Assembly (NCBI GenBank): GCA_937946835.1
Contig: CALFAV010000070.1
Span: forward strand, 1 to 64,000
Direction: 5' to 3'
From: an uncultured Verrucomicrobiae bacterium
GTDB lineage: Bacteria > Verrucomicrobiota > Verrucomicrobiia > Limisphaerales > J093
Length of the DNA: 64,000 nucleotides
The position numbers were made by a program, and so were the translations under genes. Every line of letters starts with the position of its first letter. Position 1 is the first letter of the stretch. Shown here piece by piece: positions 56,288 to 64,000 of the stretch. Below the pieces are notes generated by a model. It saw only the letters and a program-made list of their open reading frames with translations. It searched no databases and had not been told where the DNA came from.

Positions 56288-58333
56288 ATGGGCCATGCGA
56301 TCCACCTTGACCCACCGCCTCCGGCCGACTCTCCGTCATTGTACCGCCCGCCTCCCGCGCGTCGGCTCAGCGGGGTTTTCCCCATCGCGGGGCGGGCGGT
56401 GCGGATTTCCCTGAATTACCAGCCCTCCCCTCGGCCCGATGCCCGCTGGTGGCGTTTGTGGCAGGAACTGACGGCGGGCTGCGGCTACCGGCATGTCCAA
56501 CAGGCCGGTCAGCGGCAGACCTACCTGGCGGTGGCGGCAGACGACGCGGCGACGGGCCGGGCCTTCACCCAGGAATTGATCTGCGGCGGCTGGTTCTGGA
56601 CGCGCCTCCAACGTCGTCATCACTGCTTCTTGGTCCGGGGAAACCGCGTCGAGGTGTTTACCGGCCCGCGCCTCCGTGCCGACCGCGCGCTCGCGCAAGT
56701 GGCCGGCGCCGTGGTGCTGCCCCTGGCGCGGGCAGAACAGACCCGCCGTGAAGCCGCGACCGCCCGACGCGATGCGGCGTGGGCTGTCTTGCGGCGCTCG
56801 CCCTGGAAAGCCTGCCTGGCCGAGTACTGCGGCGAGAAACCGCCGGCGGCATTCGCCATGCACGTGGCAGAGGGTGCCGCCCTGATCGTGGGGGGCGAGC
56901 TGGAACAGAGCGAGGCCGAGGCCCTGGTGGAGGACTTGAGCGGCACCGGGGCTTGGCAACCCCGGCAGCACGGCCGAACCGTGGTCTGGTGCGGCGCGCG
57001 GGAGCTGCTCGTGGACGGTGCGGGGGAATCGCCGGTGACGAATCTGCGGTCGCGGGTCGCCGGTTTCTGCGAATGGGTGGTTGTTTCGGACCTGCATCTG
57101 GGGTTGCCGCCCCGCGACTCGTTCGGCCGGGCCAAAGCGGAGGCGCTCTGTGCCCTGTTGGATCGCGTGATCCGGCGCCGCAGCGTGCTGGTGTTGAACG
57201 GGGATTTCCTGGAGCTGCTGCACGAACGCTACGGCGTCATCAAACGCGCCTACCCGGAGATCTTTGCCCGATTGGCGCGCGTGCGCCGCATCGTGTACGT
57301 GGCCGGCAATCACGACGCCGATGTGCTGCGGGACCGCATCAAACAAACCCGCCGCACGGTTCGCGCCGTGGCTCGGCGGCACACCTACGCCGAGGTGCGG
57401 CTGGGGTTGGACGGGGAGTGTTGGTTGGAACGGACGCCCCGGGCTCATCACCTGCGCCATCGCCGGGCGTGGAGCCGGCTGTTACAGGACGCGCGGGTGC
57501 ACGCGGCGTTGGTGGAGCTGCTGCAGCATCGCCACGGCCGGGTGTTCCTGAGTCACGGTTTTGCCGCCGAAGGCGTGGCTTTCCAGCGGCTGGGCCCCCG
57601 CGATACGCCCCGGGAGCAGCCGCAGTGGTACCTCGATGAGAGCGTGGCGTTGCGGCGCGACGCGCCGACCCGGTTGCTGAAGCTGCTTGCCGATCGCCGC
57701 CAACGGCTGGACCGCGTGCTGCAGGCGGACTGGGGCGGTCGGGTGGAAATCGTCCGTCACCTCTGGCTGCCCGCGCGGGGCCTGTACTTCGAGCACGGCC
57801 ACGCGGCCATCCCCGCCTGCGGGCCGGGCGGCATTGGCTGGCTGGTCTCCACGGCCGCGGGTTGGCTGAAGCGCTGCGGCCTGCGGCGTATCGAGCATTG
57901 GTTTGAGGAGGATCTGGGAGGCCTGCTCCACGCGTTGCATCCGTTCGGCAAGGTCCGGGAGACGACCCGCATCGCCTCGCGCCTGCTGGCCGTGGCCTCG
58001 TGGCTGCGAACCGCTCACCCCGGCGCGCCCGCACCGCTGTTGATTTGCGGCCACACCCATGAACCTGCCCACGTGGGCGAGGGGCCGGTCCATGCCCTGC
58101 TCCAGACCGCCCTCGGGGCGGCGTATGGCAACTGCGGGGCGTGGTCCAGCCGGTTGCGGCGGGCTGGCGCCCACCGCGGCGAGTGGCTGGTGATTGCCGC
58201 GGACAACTCGGCCAGGGTGCATTTCACGGACGTGGGCGTCACCCCCCAGCCCGAGTCCGAAACGGTGGCGGCATCGCCGTCCGTCGGGCAGGCCTTGTGG
58301 ACAGCGGCCGAAACGATGGAGATGTCGGGCTGA
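56288..58333 (+). CDS. Calcineurin-like metallophosphoesterase with unusual N-terminal domain
   Basis: A 681-residue protein. Residues about 1-255 match no family I recognise (LNYQPSPRPDARWWRLWQEL, then YCGEKPPAAFAMHVAEGAAL). The phosphoesterase domain follows with all metal motifs: VVSDLHLG (about 267), LNGDFLELL (about 304), VAGNHDADVL (about 340) and ICGHTHEPAH (about 587). The wide gap between the last two motifs is filled by an Arg-rich insert. The motif set resembles LpxH/UDP-diacylglucosamine hydrolases and YbbF-like proteins, but the size is nearly three times theirs. Start is ATG 56288; GTG 56279 is possible. Confidence 0.8.
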   Translation: MGHAIHLDPPPPADSPSLYRPPPARRLSGVFPIAGRAVRISLNYQPSPRPDARWWRLWQELTAGCGYRHVQQAGQRQTYLAVAADDAATGRAFTQELICGGWFWTRLQRRHHCFLVRGNRVEVFTGPRLRADRALAQVAGAVVLPLARAEQTRREAATARRDAAWAVLRRSPWKACLAEYCGEKPPAAFAMHVAEGAALIVGGELEQSEAEALVEDLSGTGAWQPRQHGRTVVWCGARELLVDGAGESPVTNLRSRVAGFCEWVVVSDLHLGLPPRDSFGRAKAEALCALLDRVIRRRSVLVLNGDFLELLHERYGVIKRAYPEIFARLARVRRIVYVAGNHDADVLRDRIKQTRRTVRAVARRHTYAEVRLGLDGECWLERTPRAHHLRHRRAWSRLLQDARVHAALVELLQHRHGRVFLSHGFAAEGVAFQRLGPRDTPREQPQWYLDESVALRRDAPTRLLKLLADRRQRLDRVLQADWGGRVEIVRHLWLPARGLYFEHGHAAIPACGPGGIGWLVSTAAGWLKRCGLRRIEHWFEEDLGGLLHALHPFGKVRETTRIASRLLAVASWLRTAHPGAPAPLLICGHTHEPAHVGEGPVHALLQTALGAAYGNCGAWSSRLRRAGAHRGEWLVIAADNSARVHFTDVGVTPQPESETVAASPSVGQALWTAAETMEMSG

Positions 58334-58359
58334 CGACTTCGTCAGGTTCCACGCGACTT

Positions 58360-58656
58360 TCAGTCCCGGCACACGCAGGCCTCGATCTCGGAGTGGCGGA
58401 AATTGACGCGGCCCACGGCCAGTTCGAGGTCCGCGGTATCCGCCCGGTCGGGGAACAGCGCGTTTCCGTGCAGTCGCAATTCCCCCTCGAGGATTACGCC
58501 GTCGGCCAGACGGACCTCCACGCGGCGGCCCAGGGGCAGGCCGAGCCTGGCCGCCAACGCTTCAACCGCCGCCCGGCGTTGCGCGCGCCAGGCCGTCAGA
58601 CCGTCCGGGGAGCCGGAAGCGTCGAAGTCGAATTCCAGTTGGCCGGTTGGGGGCAT
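58360..58656 (-). CDS. Conserved-looking hypothetical protein
   Basis: A 98-residue acidic cytosolic protein of no recognised family. The N-terminus (GQLEFDFDASGSPDG) looks like a short linear segment. The middle is helical (WRAQRRAAVEALAARLG). The end (RRVEVRLADGVILEGELRLH, then a second strand set) looks like a small beta domain of the SH3/Sm type. It starts 13 bases after the CinA-like stop and is probably the third gene of the dps operon. Confidence 0.6.
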   Translation of the reverse strand: MPPTGQLEFDFDASGSPDGLTAWRAQRRAAVEALAARLGLPLGRRVEVRLADGVILEGELRLHGNALFPDRADTADLELAVGRVNFRHSEIEACVCRD

Positions 58657-58669
58657 GAGGGGCCCTGGC

Positions 58670-60001
58670 TCAGGGTTGGTTCAGCCGTCGGCGCATCAGA
58701 TCGAGAACCTGGGTCACCAGGGCCGCGCGGTCGGTGTCGCTGCGGTCGCGCCAGGCCAGGCGGTGCGTTTCCACGCGCTCGCCGGCCTTCACCGCCACCC
58801 ACACCGCGGCCTCAGCCGTGTCCCGCACCTTTTCGCCCACCGCCACCGCCCAATCGGCGTGCCCCCGGGCCGCCGCGGCTTCCGCCAGGGTCTTTACCCG
58901 GGCTTCCGCCGAAGCGTCGGCCTGCCAGGCGTCGGCCCGGATCAATTCGGCCAGGCGACTGTCGGTGGGCGCGGTGAAGGCCCCGGTGATCACTGCGTCG
59001 GCCTCCGCCGTGCCGTTTAGCGCCGCCGCCAGGCTGCCGCCGCTGGCCACTTCTGCCACCGCCAGGCGCGCGCCGCGGCTTTGCAGCTCGCCCAGCACGA
59101 CCGCTTCGAGCGACCGGCCGTCCGCGGCATAAAGGTACTCGCCCAGCTCGCGCCGCACGGCGCGTTCCAGTTCCCGCAGGCGTGCGCTGTCCGCGGCGCC
59201 GTTACCCGGCAGGTGGAAGGTGAAATCCACCCGGCTGCCCTCGAAGAGCGAGGTCACGATCACGTCCGGAGGCAGCGGGACCTTGTCCTTGAGCGTCTGG
59301 TCAATCTGCGACTGGCCCACGCCCACGAAGCGCAGGGTGAGACTTGCGCCGGGGCGGCGCGCGCGAAAATGGCGTTGCAACCAGGGCACCAGTTCATCCC
59401 GGACCATCGGTTGCAGCTCCCGCGGCGGGCCGGGCAGGGCCACGACGGCCCGGCCGGGACCCAGGTCGAAGATCAGACCCACCGCGGTTCCGCGCGGGTT
59501 GGGGAGGAACCGGCCGCGCTCGGGCACCAGGCACTGGCGGCGGAGGTTGGCGCGCAGTTGGTCCCGCGATTGCCGAAAGCGCCGTTCCAGCTCGGCCACG
59601 GCCGCCTCGCTTTCGCGCAGGGGGATGCCGGTGAACTCGCTGAGCGTCTCGCGGGTGATGTCGTTGGGCGTGGGGCCCAGCCCGCCGGTTACCAGCACCA
59701 GGGGCGCGCGGTTGGTCGCAAAGCGCAGCGCGGCGAGCATCTCGGCGCGGTGGTCGTCCACGATCAGCGAGCCGGCGCAGCGCAGGCCCAGCGGCCGCAG
59801 GGTGCGGGTCAGGAAATGCGTGTGGCTGTCGGCAAGCGTGCCCTCGAGCAGCTCCCCGCCGGTGACGACAATGAAGTACTCGGGGGACTCGGCTCCGGCC
59901 GCCAATTCCCCGGCCGGGGCGGTTGCCACCCCCGCTTGCAGTGCCAAGGTGGCCAGCGCGGCCAACCAAAGCAGCCTCAGGGATTGCCGCTTTCTGGGCA
60001 C
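58670..60001 (-). CDS. CinA-like protein with signal peptide and degenerate C-terminal amidase domain
   Basis: A 443-residue protein. The N-terminal MoaB/MogA-like domain (about 42-210) has FIVVTGGELLEGTLADSHTH, VTGGLGPTPNDITRE and ALPGPPRELQPM. The C-terminal CinA/NMN-amidase-type domain has lost its signature: the usual AESCTGG is AEVASGG (Glu317-Gly322), so the catalytic Ser is Val318, and the usual YSN..K region reads TAPTDSR. The N-terminus (PRKRQSLRLLWLAALATLAL) is a good signal peptide, unlike the cytosolic family. An internal GTG at Val25 would remove it, so export is not certain. It lies 10 bases after dps. Confidence 0.8.
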   Translation of the reverse strand: MPRKRQSLRLLWLAALATLALQAGVATAPAGELAAGAESPEYFIVVTGGELLEGTLADSHTHFLTRTLRPLGLRCAGSLIVDDHRAEMLAALRFATNRAPLVLVTGGLGPTPNDITRETLSEFTGIPLRESEAAVAELERRFRQSRDQLRANLRRQCLVPERGRFLPNPRGTAVGLIFDLGPGRAVVALPGPPRELQPMVRDELVPWLQRHFRARRPGASLTLRFVGVGQSQIDQTLKDKVPLPPDVIVTSLFEGSRVDFTFHLPGNGAADSARLRELERAVRRELGEYLYAADGRSLEAVVLGELQSRGARLAVAEVASGGSLAAALNGTAEADAVITGAFTAPTDSRLAELIRADAWQADASAEARVKTLAEAAAARGHADWAVAVGEKVRDTAEAAVWVAVKAGERVETHRLAWRDRSDTDRAALVTQVLDLMRRRLNQP

Positions 60002-60011
60002 GCGCGCGGGG

Positions 60012-60467
60012 TCAACCCTTCAGAAAACTCCGCAGCATCCAGAGGGTTTTCTGGTGGAGGGTGACGCGGTTGATCATCAGGTCCTGACTTTCCTGGTCGC
60101 CGGCCAACGCCGCCAGGTCGCGCGCGCGGATGGCGTCGGCGATCAGTTTTTCATGGGCGGCGGCCAGGCGTCGGACGTAGTCCTCTTGCGCCAGGGGGGC
60201 GGCGAACTCCTCCATTTGCGCCACCTGCGCCAGCGTCTGGAGACCGCCCACGGCATAGGCGCCGCGGGCGCGGATGCGCTCGGCAATCTCGTCAATGGCG
60301 GTGAACAGCTCCTCGTACTGGGTTTGGAACGCCGTGTGCAGGGCGAAGAAGCCCGGGCCTTCGACGTTCCAGTGGGCCAGGTGGGTCAGAGCCAGCAGGG
60401 CGTAGGAATCGGCGAGCACCTGGTTGAGGGCCGCCGCCAGGTCGGTCTGGGGGGTTCCTTGTGTCAT
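60012..60467 (-). CDS. dps: Dps-type DNA starvation/ferritin-like protein
   Basis: A 151-residue mini-ferritin storing iron and protecting DNA from peroxide. The inter-subunit ferroxidase ligands are visible: LTHLAHWNVEGPGFFALH (two His) and AIDEIAERIRARG (Asp, Glu). Length and the absence of a long basic tail are normal for non-DNA-binding members. ATG at 60467 lies exactly six bases after its -10 box. First gene of a three-gene operon with the CinA-like and hypothetical genes. Confidence 0.93.
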   Translation of the reverse strand: MTQGTPQTDLAAALNQVLADSYALLALTHLAHWNVEGPGFFALHTAFQTQYEELFTAIDEIAERIRARGAYAVGGLQTLAQVAQMEEFAAPLAQEDYVRRLAAAHEKLIADAIRARDLAALAGDQESQDLMINRVTLHQKTLWMLRSFLKG

Positions 60468-60473
60468 GGGACA

Positions 60474-60501
60474 AGGATGCGGGCGCGGCGGCGGGCGTCA
60501 A
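60474..60501 (-). promoter_or_regulatory. Leaderless-type promoter for dps
   Basis: Minus strand: TTGACG (60501-60496), 16-base spacer, CATCCT (60479-60474), six bases to ATG 60467. Confidence 0.6.
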
Positions 60502-60511
60502 TCGCGCAAAA

Positions 60512-61315
60512 TCAGGCTGCGCCGGCGGGCGGGCGGAACGGCTCCCACTCGGGTTCGTTCTCGAATATCCAGCGGTAGTATTCGGTGCAACGCAGCCGGC
60601 CGGCCGCCGCCTCGTCCACCACCACGGTGCAGCGCGGGTGCAGTTGCAGGGCCGTGGCCGAGATCATGGCCGTGATGGGACCCTCAACCGCCCGGGCGAT
60701 GAGGTCGGCCTTTTCCTCCCCTGTGGCCAGCAGCAGGCAGCGGCGGGCCTCGAGAATGGTGCCCACGCCCATCGTGATGGCCCGGCGCGGGACCTGGTCC
60801 TCCCCGCCGAAGAGCGGCGCGTTCTGGGCCACGGTGACCGGGCTGAGGGCCTTGACCCGGGTGCGGGACTGAAGGGCGGAAAGGGGTTCGTTGAAGCCGA
60901 TGTGGCCGGAGCGGCCGATGCCCAGGAGCTGGAGGTCAATGCCGCCAAAGCGCTTGATCAAGGCCTCGTACGCGCGGCACTCGGCCTCCAGGTCGCCCGC
61001 CCGGCCGTCGGGCAAATGGGTGTTGCGCAGGTCAATGTTCACCTGCAAAAACAGGTGGTGGTTCATGTAATGCCGGAAGGAGTGCCGGTCGGTCGGCGGC
61101 AGCCCCACGTATTCGTCCAGGTTGAAGGTCGAGCACAGGGAAAAATCCAGGCCCTCCTCGCGATGGAACCGCACCAGGCGGGCATAGACCGCCTCCATCG
61201 TGCGGCCCGTGGCCAGGCCGAGCACCAGGTGCGGGTTGGCCCGCAGTTCGCGGGCGATGATGCGCGCCACCAGGTCGGCGGCCGCTTCCGCCGTGGGTCG
61301 AAGGATCACTTCCAT
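60512..61315 (-). CDS. nagB: Glucosamine-6-phosphate deaminase
   Basis: A 267-residue enzyme converting glucosamine-6-phosphate to fructose-6-phosphate and ammonia. LVLGLATGRTMEAVYARL, STFNLDEYVGL, GIGRSGHIGFNEP and MGVGTILEARRCLLLATG cover the substrate and catalytic regions, with the base Asp in NLDEY and the His/Glu pair in GHIGFNEP. ATG at 61315 is chosen; the in-frame extension upstream is low-complexity and overlaps the divergent promoter. No nagA or N-acetylglucosamine transporter is adjacent. Confidence 0.94.
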   Translation of the reverse strand: MEVILRPTAEAAADLVARIIARELRANPHLVLGLATGRTMEAVYARLVRFHREEGLDFSLCSTFNLDEYVGLPPTDRHSFRHYMNHHLFLQVNIDLRNTHLPDGRAGDLEAECRAYEALIKRFGGIDLQLLGIGRSGHIGFNEPLSALQSRTRVKALSPVTVAQNAPLFGGEDQVPRRAITMGVGTILEARRCLLLATGEEKADLIARAVEGPITAMISATALQLHPRCTVVVDEAAAGRLRCTEYYRWIFENEPEWEPFRPPAGAA

Positions 61316-61368
61316 GCGCGGCCCCATGCAACCACACCGCCCGGCGGACGGCCACGCCAAAGCGCCCG

Positions 61369-61397
61369 TTGAGCCGGCAAGCACGCCGACGTACCCT
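61369..61397 (+). promoter_or_regulatory. Leaderless-type promoter for the pseudouridine synthase gene
   Basis: TTGAGC at 61369-61374, 17-base spacer, TACCCT at 61392-61397, seven bases to GTG 61405. Confidence 0.6.
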
Positions 61398-61404
61398 GTC
61401 CGCG

Positions 61405-61974
61405 GTGCTCATCGCGTTTCACAAACCCTTCGGCGTGTTGTCCCGCTTCACCCCGGACGGTTCGCCGCATCGGACGCTGGCCGAGTTCGGCTTCCCGCCC
61501 GGGGTGTATCCCCTCGGCCGGCTGGATGCGGACAGCGAGGGGCTGTTGCTCCTGAGCGATGAGCCGGAGTGGAACGCCCGCCTGCTGCATCCGCGCCGCG
61601 CGCATCCCCGCGAATACTGGGTGCAGGTCGAACGCATTCCCACCGATGCCGCCCTGGCGGCACTGGCCCGCGGCGTGGTCATTCAGGGCGAACGCACCCG
61701 TCCCTGCCGGGTGTGGCGCCTGGACCCGCCGCCGGCGGTGCCACCGCGCGAGCCGCCCATCCGGTTCCGCAAGCACGTGCCCGACTGCTGGCTGGCGCTG
61801 GAGTTGACCGAGGGCCGCAACCGCCAGGTGCGTCGCATGACCGCCGCCGTGGGCCATCCCACCCTGCGGCTCATCCGCGTGCGCATCGGCCGGTTCGAAC
61901 TGGGCCCTCTGGCGCCGGGGCAGTGGCGCGTGCTCCGCCCGGAGGAACGGCGTTTGGTCGCGGCCACGGGCTGA
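61405..61974 (+). CDS. rRNA pseudouridine synthase, RsuA/RluE family
   Basis: A 189-residue enzyme isomerising uridine in rRNA. The catalytic Asp lies in PLGRLDADSEGLLLLS. The N-terminal FHKPFGVLSRFTPDG and the C-terminal LTEGRNRQVRRMTAAVGHP are hallmark RsuA/RluE segments. There is no S4 domain, so it is RluE-like in size and probably targets 23S rRNA. The GTG at 61405 gives the family's usual start (LIAFHKPFG) and sits seven bases after the -10 box; an upstream in-frame TTG at 61369 is the -35 itself. Confidence 0.92.
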   Translation: MLIAFHKPFGVLSRFTPDGSPHRTLAEFGFPPGVYPLGRLDADSEGLLLLSDEPEWNARLLHPRRAHPREYWVQVERIPTDAALAALARGVVIQGERTRPCRVWRLDPPPAVPPREPPIRFRKHVPDCWLALELTEGRNRQVRRMTAAVGHPTLRLIRVRIGRFELGPLAPGQWRVLRPEERRLVAATG

Positions 61975-62036
61975 ACTCCGGGCCGATCGCCCGCGCCGCC
62001 GGCGATTCCGCGCTTTTGTTCCCGCCCGCCCGGGCT

Positions 62037-62042
62037 TAGACA
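62037..62042 (+). promoter_or_regulatory. Leaderless-type -10 box for the dehydrogenase gene
   Basis: TAGACA followed by seven bases and GTG 62050. A TTGTTC lies upstream at 15-base spacing only. Confidence 0.35.
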
Positions 62043-62049
62043 CACCTGC

Positions 62050-63159
62050 GTGCAACGCCGGCCCGACCCGTTGGCTGTCCCCCGGGAAATGACCGCGGTG
62101 GTGTACCGCGGCGTGAACGACCTCCGCGTCGAAACCCTGCCCGTGCCGCGCATCGGCCCTCAGGAACTGCTGGTGCGCGTGGCCGTGTGCGGGGTGTGCC
62201 CCACCGACATCAAGAAAATCCGCCACGGCACCGTGCCCCCGCCGCGGGTCTTCGGCCACGAGACCGCCGGCACGGTGGTGCGGGTGGGGGCGCGGGTGCG
62301 CGGCTTCCGGCCGGGGGACCGCGTGGCGTTGCATCACCACGTGCCCTGCCGCGCCTGCCATTTTTGCCGGCACGGGGCCTTCGCCCAGTGCGCGACGTAC
62401 AAACGCACCGGCGTCACCGCGGGCTTCGAGCCGGCGGGAGGCGGTTACGCCGAATACGTGCGGGTGATGGCCTTCGCCCTGCCCGGCGTGGTGAAAATCC
62501 CGGCCCGCAACACGTTCCTCGAGGGCGCGTTGCTCGAACCGGTCAACACCGTGCTCAAAGCCGTCAACCGCCTGCGCCTGCTGCCCGGGGACACGGTGTT
62601 GGTCGCCGGGCAGGGGCCGATCGGCCTGATGTTCACCCGGCTGCTGGCCCTGCGGGGCGCGGCGGTGCTGGCCACGGACCTGATGCCCGAACGGTTGGCG
62701 TGGGCGCGGCGACTGGGCGCGCGGCGGGTGGCACGGGCGGACCTCCCGGACCTGCCGGAGCAAGTGGCCCGTTGGACACACGGGCGCGGTCTGGATGCCG
62801 CGGTCGTGGCGGTGCCTTCGGAAGTCGTGGTGCGCCAGGCGCTCGAGTGGGTGCGCGGCGCGGGGCAGGTGTTGCTCTTCGCCCACACCCGCCGCGGCGA
62901 ATCGCTGAGCGTGGACGGCGCCGCGGTGTGCGTGGACGAGAAGGACCTGATCGGCAGCTACTCGGCGGACATCACCTTGCAGGACGAGGTGGCCCGACTG
63001 GTCTTTGGTCGCCGTCTGGACGTGCGCCCCCTGGTGACGCACCAGTTTCCACTGGTTCAAACCGCCGCGGCCGTGGCCCAGGCGGCGCAACCGCAGCCGG
63101 GGGCGTTAAAGGTCGTGGTCAATCACCGCCTGACCTCGGCCCTCGCACCCCCAGCCTGA
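62050..63159 (+). CDS. Zinc-dependent medium-chain alcohol/polyol dehydrogenase
   Basis: A 369-residue MDR-family oxidoreductase. Catalytic zinc ligands: Cys in VCGVCPTDIKK and the His-Glu of FGHETAGTVV. Structural zinc: four Cys in CRACHFCRHGAFAQC. Rossmann NAD loop: VLVAGQGPIGLMFTRLLALRG-type, with Asp in ATDLMPERL favouring NAD. Closest in character to threonine, sorbitol or galactitol-type dehydrogenases; the substrate is unknown. GTG 62050 follows a -10-like box, while ATG 62089 matches the usual family start (MTAVVYRGVNDL), so the first 13 residues are uncertain. Confidence 0.88.
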   Translation: MQRRPDPLAVPREMTAVVYRGVNDLRVETLPVPRIGPQELLVRVAVCGVCPTDIKKIRHGTVPPPRVFGHETAGTVVRVGARVRGFRPGDRVALHHHVPCRACHFCRHGAFAQCATYKRTGVTAGFEPAGGGYAEYVRVMAFALPGVVKIPARNTFLEGALLEPVNTVLKAVNRLRLLPGDTVLVAGQGPIGLMFTRLLALRGAAVLATDLMPERLAWARRLGARRVARADLPDLPEQVARWTHGRGLDAAVVAVPSEVVVRQALEWVRGAGQVLLFAHTRRGESLSVDGAAVCVDEKDLIGSYSADITLQDEVARLVFGRRLDVRPLVTHQFPLVQTAAAVAQAAQPQPGALKVVVNHRLTSALAPPA

Positions 63160-63309
63160 GACCAGGGCACAGGGATCGGATCGGGCCGGTTCCCCGACGG
63201 AAGCGCCGGCAGCGCCGGTCGCAGTCGAGACGGCGGCCGCCACCGCCGGAGCGCCGGCTGGATCCGACGGCGTTGGCTGCGGCCGGAGCCAAATATCCCC
63301 CTGCCCACT

Positions 63310-64000
63310 TCAGGGCCGGGCCGGGGTGACGAGCAGGTAAAAGCGTTGGCCGGTCGGGGACGGCACGGCCGGGTCCTCGAACTCCACCGGGCCGTCGGCC
63401 GGGAGTGGGCCGGCGTCCATGAGCCTGACCCAGGTGCCGCTGCTCAGGCTGTCGCGATACAGCAGCGTGTAGGTGCGCCCGGCCACGGCCGGAATGCGCA
63501 GCCGCACCCCGTTCGGGGTGAGGGTGGCCGTCAGCCACAAGCCGCTGCCCGGGTCGTTGGGCCGCGTGCCCGCGAGGAATTCGTCCCGGTTGCTCAAGCC
63601 ATCGCCGTCCAAGTCGCCGAGGGCGTCGGCCGGATTCCGCGGGTCCAGGCCGAACTGGTTTTCCCAGGTGTCGGGCAGACCGTCGCCGTCGCTGTCGGTC
63701 GGGCCGGGGGGTCCGTTGCTCGCGCCGGGCGTGGGTCCCTCGGGGAAGGGAACGATGTTCGGGCTGCCGTCCGGCAGGCGGCCTTCGGAGACGCCGACGC
63801 GTTGCGGGCCGAAGCTCACCGCGTCAACGGGCTCGCCAGCCGGGCCAAACAAACCCAGCGACTCGCCCTCGGCGGCGAGCTTGAAGTTGACATGATCGGC
63901 GCCCGCGCCCGGATTGCCGTCGGCCCGAAAGACCGGGAAGGCGCCCGGTCCCAGGAATGACCGTGGCGGGACCTGATGACGGGTGCGGTCGTTCAGGTCA
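63310..64000 (-). CDS. Lamin-tail-domain secreted protein, C-terminal part (5' end beyond window)
   Basis: The frame is open to the window edge, so the N-terminus is missing. The visible part begins in a lamin tail (LTD) domain (NDRTRHQVPPRSFLGPGAFP, VNFKLAAEGESLGLFGPAG, EGPTPGASNG). A calcium-binding TSP3-like segment follows (DSDGDGLPDTWENQFGLDP, LGDLDGDGLSNRDEFLAGT), and then a C-terminal module (RLRIPAVAGRTYTLLYRDSL…GQRFYLLVTPARP) like those of other secreted proteins here. LTD proteins of this type are usually large extracellular proteins; the function is unknown. Confidence 0.82.
   Translation of the reverse strand, partial: DLNDRTRHQVPPRSFLGPGAFPVFRADGNPGAGADHVNFKLAAEGESLGLFGPAGEPVDAVSFGPQRVGVSEGRLPDGSPNIVPFPEGPTPGASNGPPGPTDSDGDGLPDTWENQFGLDPRNPADALGDLDGDGLSNRDEFLAGTRPNDPGSGLWLTATLTPNGVRLRIPAVAGRTYTLLYRDSLSSGTWVRLMDAGPLPADGPVEFEDPAVPSPTGQRFYLLVTPARP

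Overview
The window is about 64 kb of high-GC bacterial chromosome, densely packed with genes on both strands. No rRNA, tRNA, insertion sequence, prophage or CRISPR array is visible. LpxD points to a diderm with lipid A. The mix of gene families and a recurring C-terminal module on secreted proteins (…W…FYRV/FFRV endings) suggests Verrucomicrobiota, perhaps the Pedosphaera/Limisphaera side. That placement is inferred from gene content, not from a marker-gene search.

Layout. 1-9 kb: the end of an S9 peptidase, a TIM-barrel sugar epimerase, small proteins, a GNAT acetyltransferase, an orphan cellobiose-type PTS EIIC, a double-ACT protein and a Tat-exported GH116 glycosidase. 9-14 kb: a MoeB/rhodanese protein, purine nucleoside phosphorylase, a polysaccharide deacetylase, a SafE-like membrane protein and a secreted two-module protein. 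14-23 kb: an assimilatory sulfate reduction run, cysI-cysH-cysD-(vanadium haloperoxidase)-cysN, followed by a deoxyhypusine-synthase-like gene and a PfkB kinase. 23-29 kb: lpxD, panD, a TraB/GumN-like protein, PspC and PLDc_N membrane proteins, asd and a degenerate Ser/Thr kinase. 29.7-36.2 kb: one 2,167-residue secreted protein in which five groups of exactly seven RCC1 repeats alternate with Ig-like putative domains. 36-46 kb: zwf, a nitrilase-family hydrolase, a DJ-1 protein, a sugar-nucleotide epimerase, a Nudix hydrolase, an M29 aminopeptidase, a PTS EIIA, argS and a pair of small anchored coiled-coil proteins. 46-56 kb: an esterase, a TPR-type protein, a beta-helix protein, a 2-aminoethylphosphonate operon (OPA-type transporter, phosphonatase-like HAD, phnW) and a glycosyltransferase. 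56-64 kb: a metallophosphoesterase, a dps/CinA-like operon, nagB, a pseudouridine synthase, a Zn-dehydrogenase and the end of a lamin-tail protein.

The most general signal concerns gene starts. Many start codons lie 6-7 nt after a YANNCT hexamer, which often has a TTGNNN box 16-17 nt further upstream. The transcripts would then begin at or next to the start codon (leaderless), and Shine-Dalgarno sequences are correspondingly rare. Several start calls below rest on this pattern.
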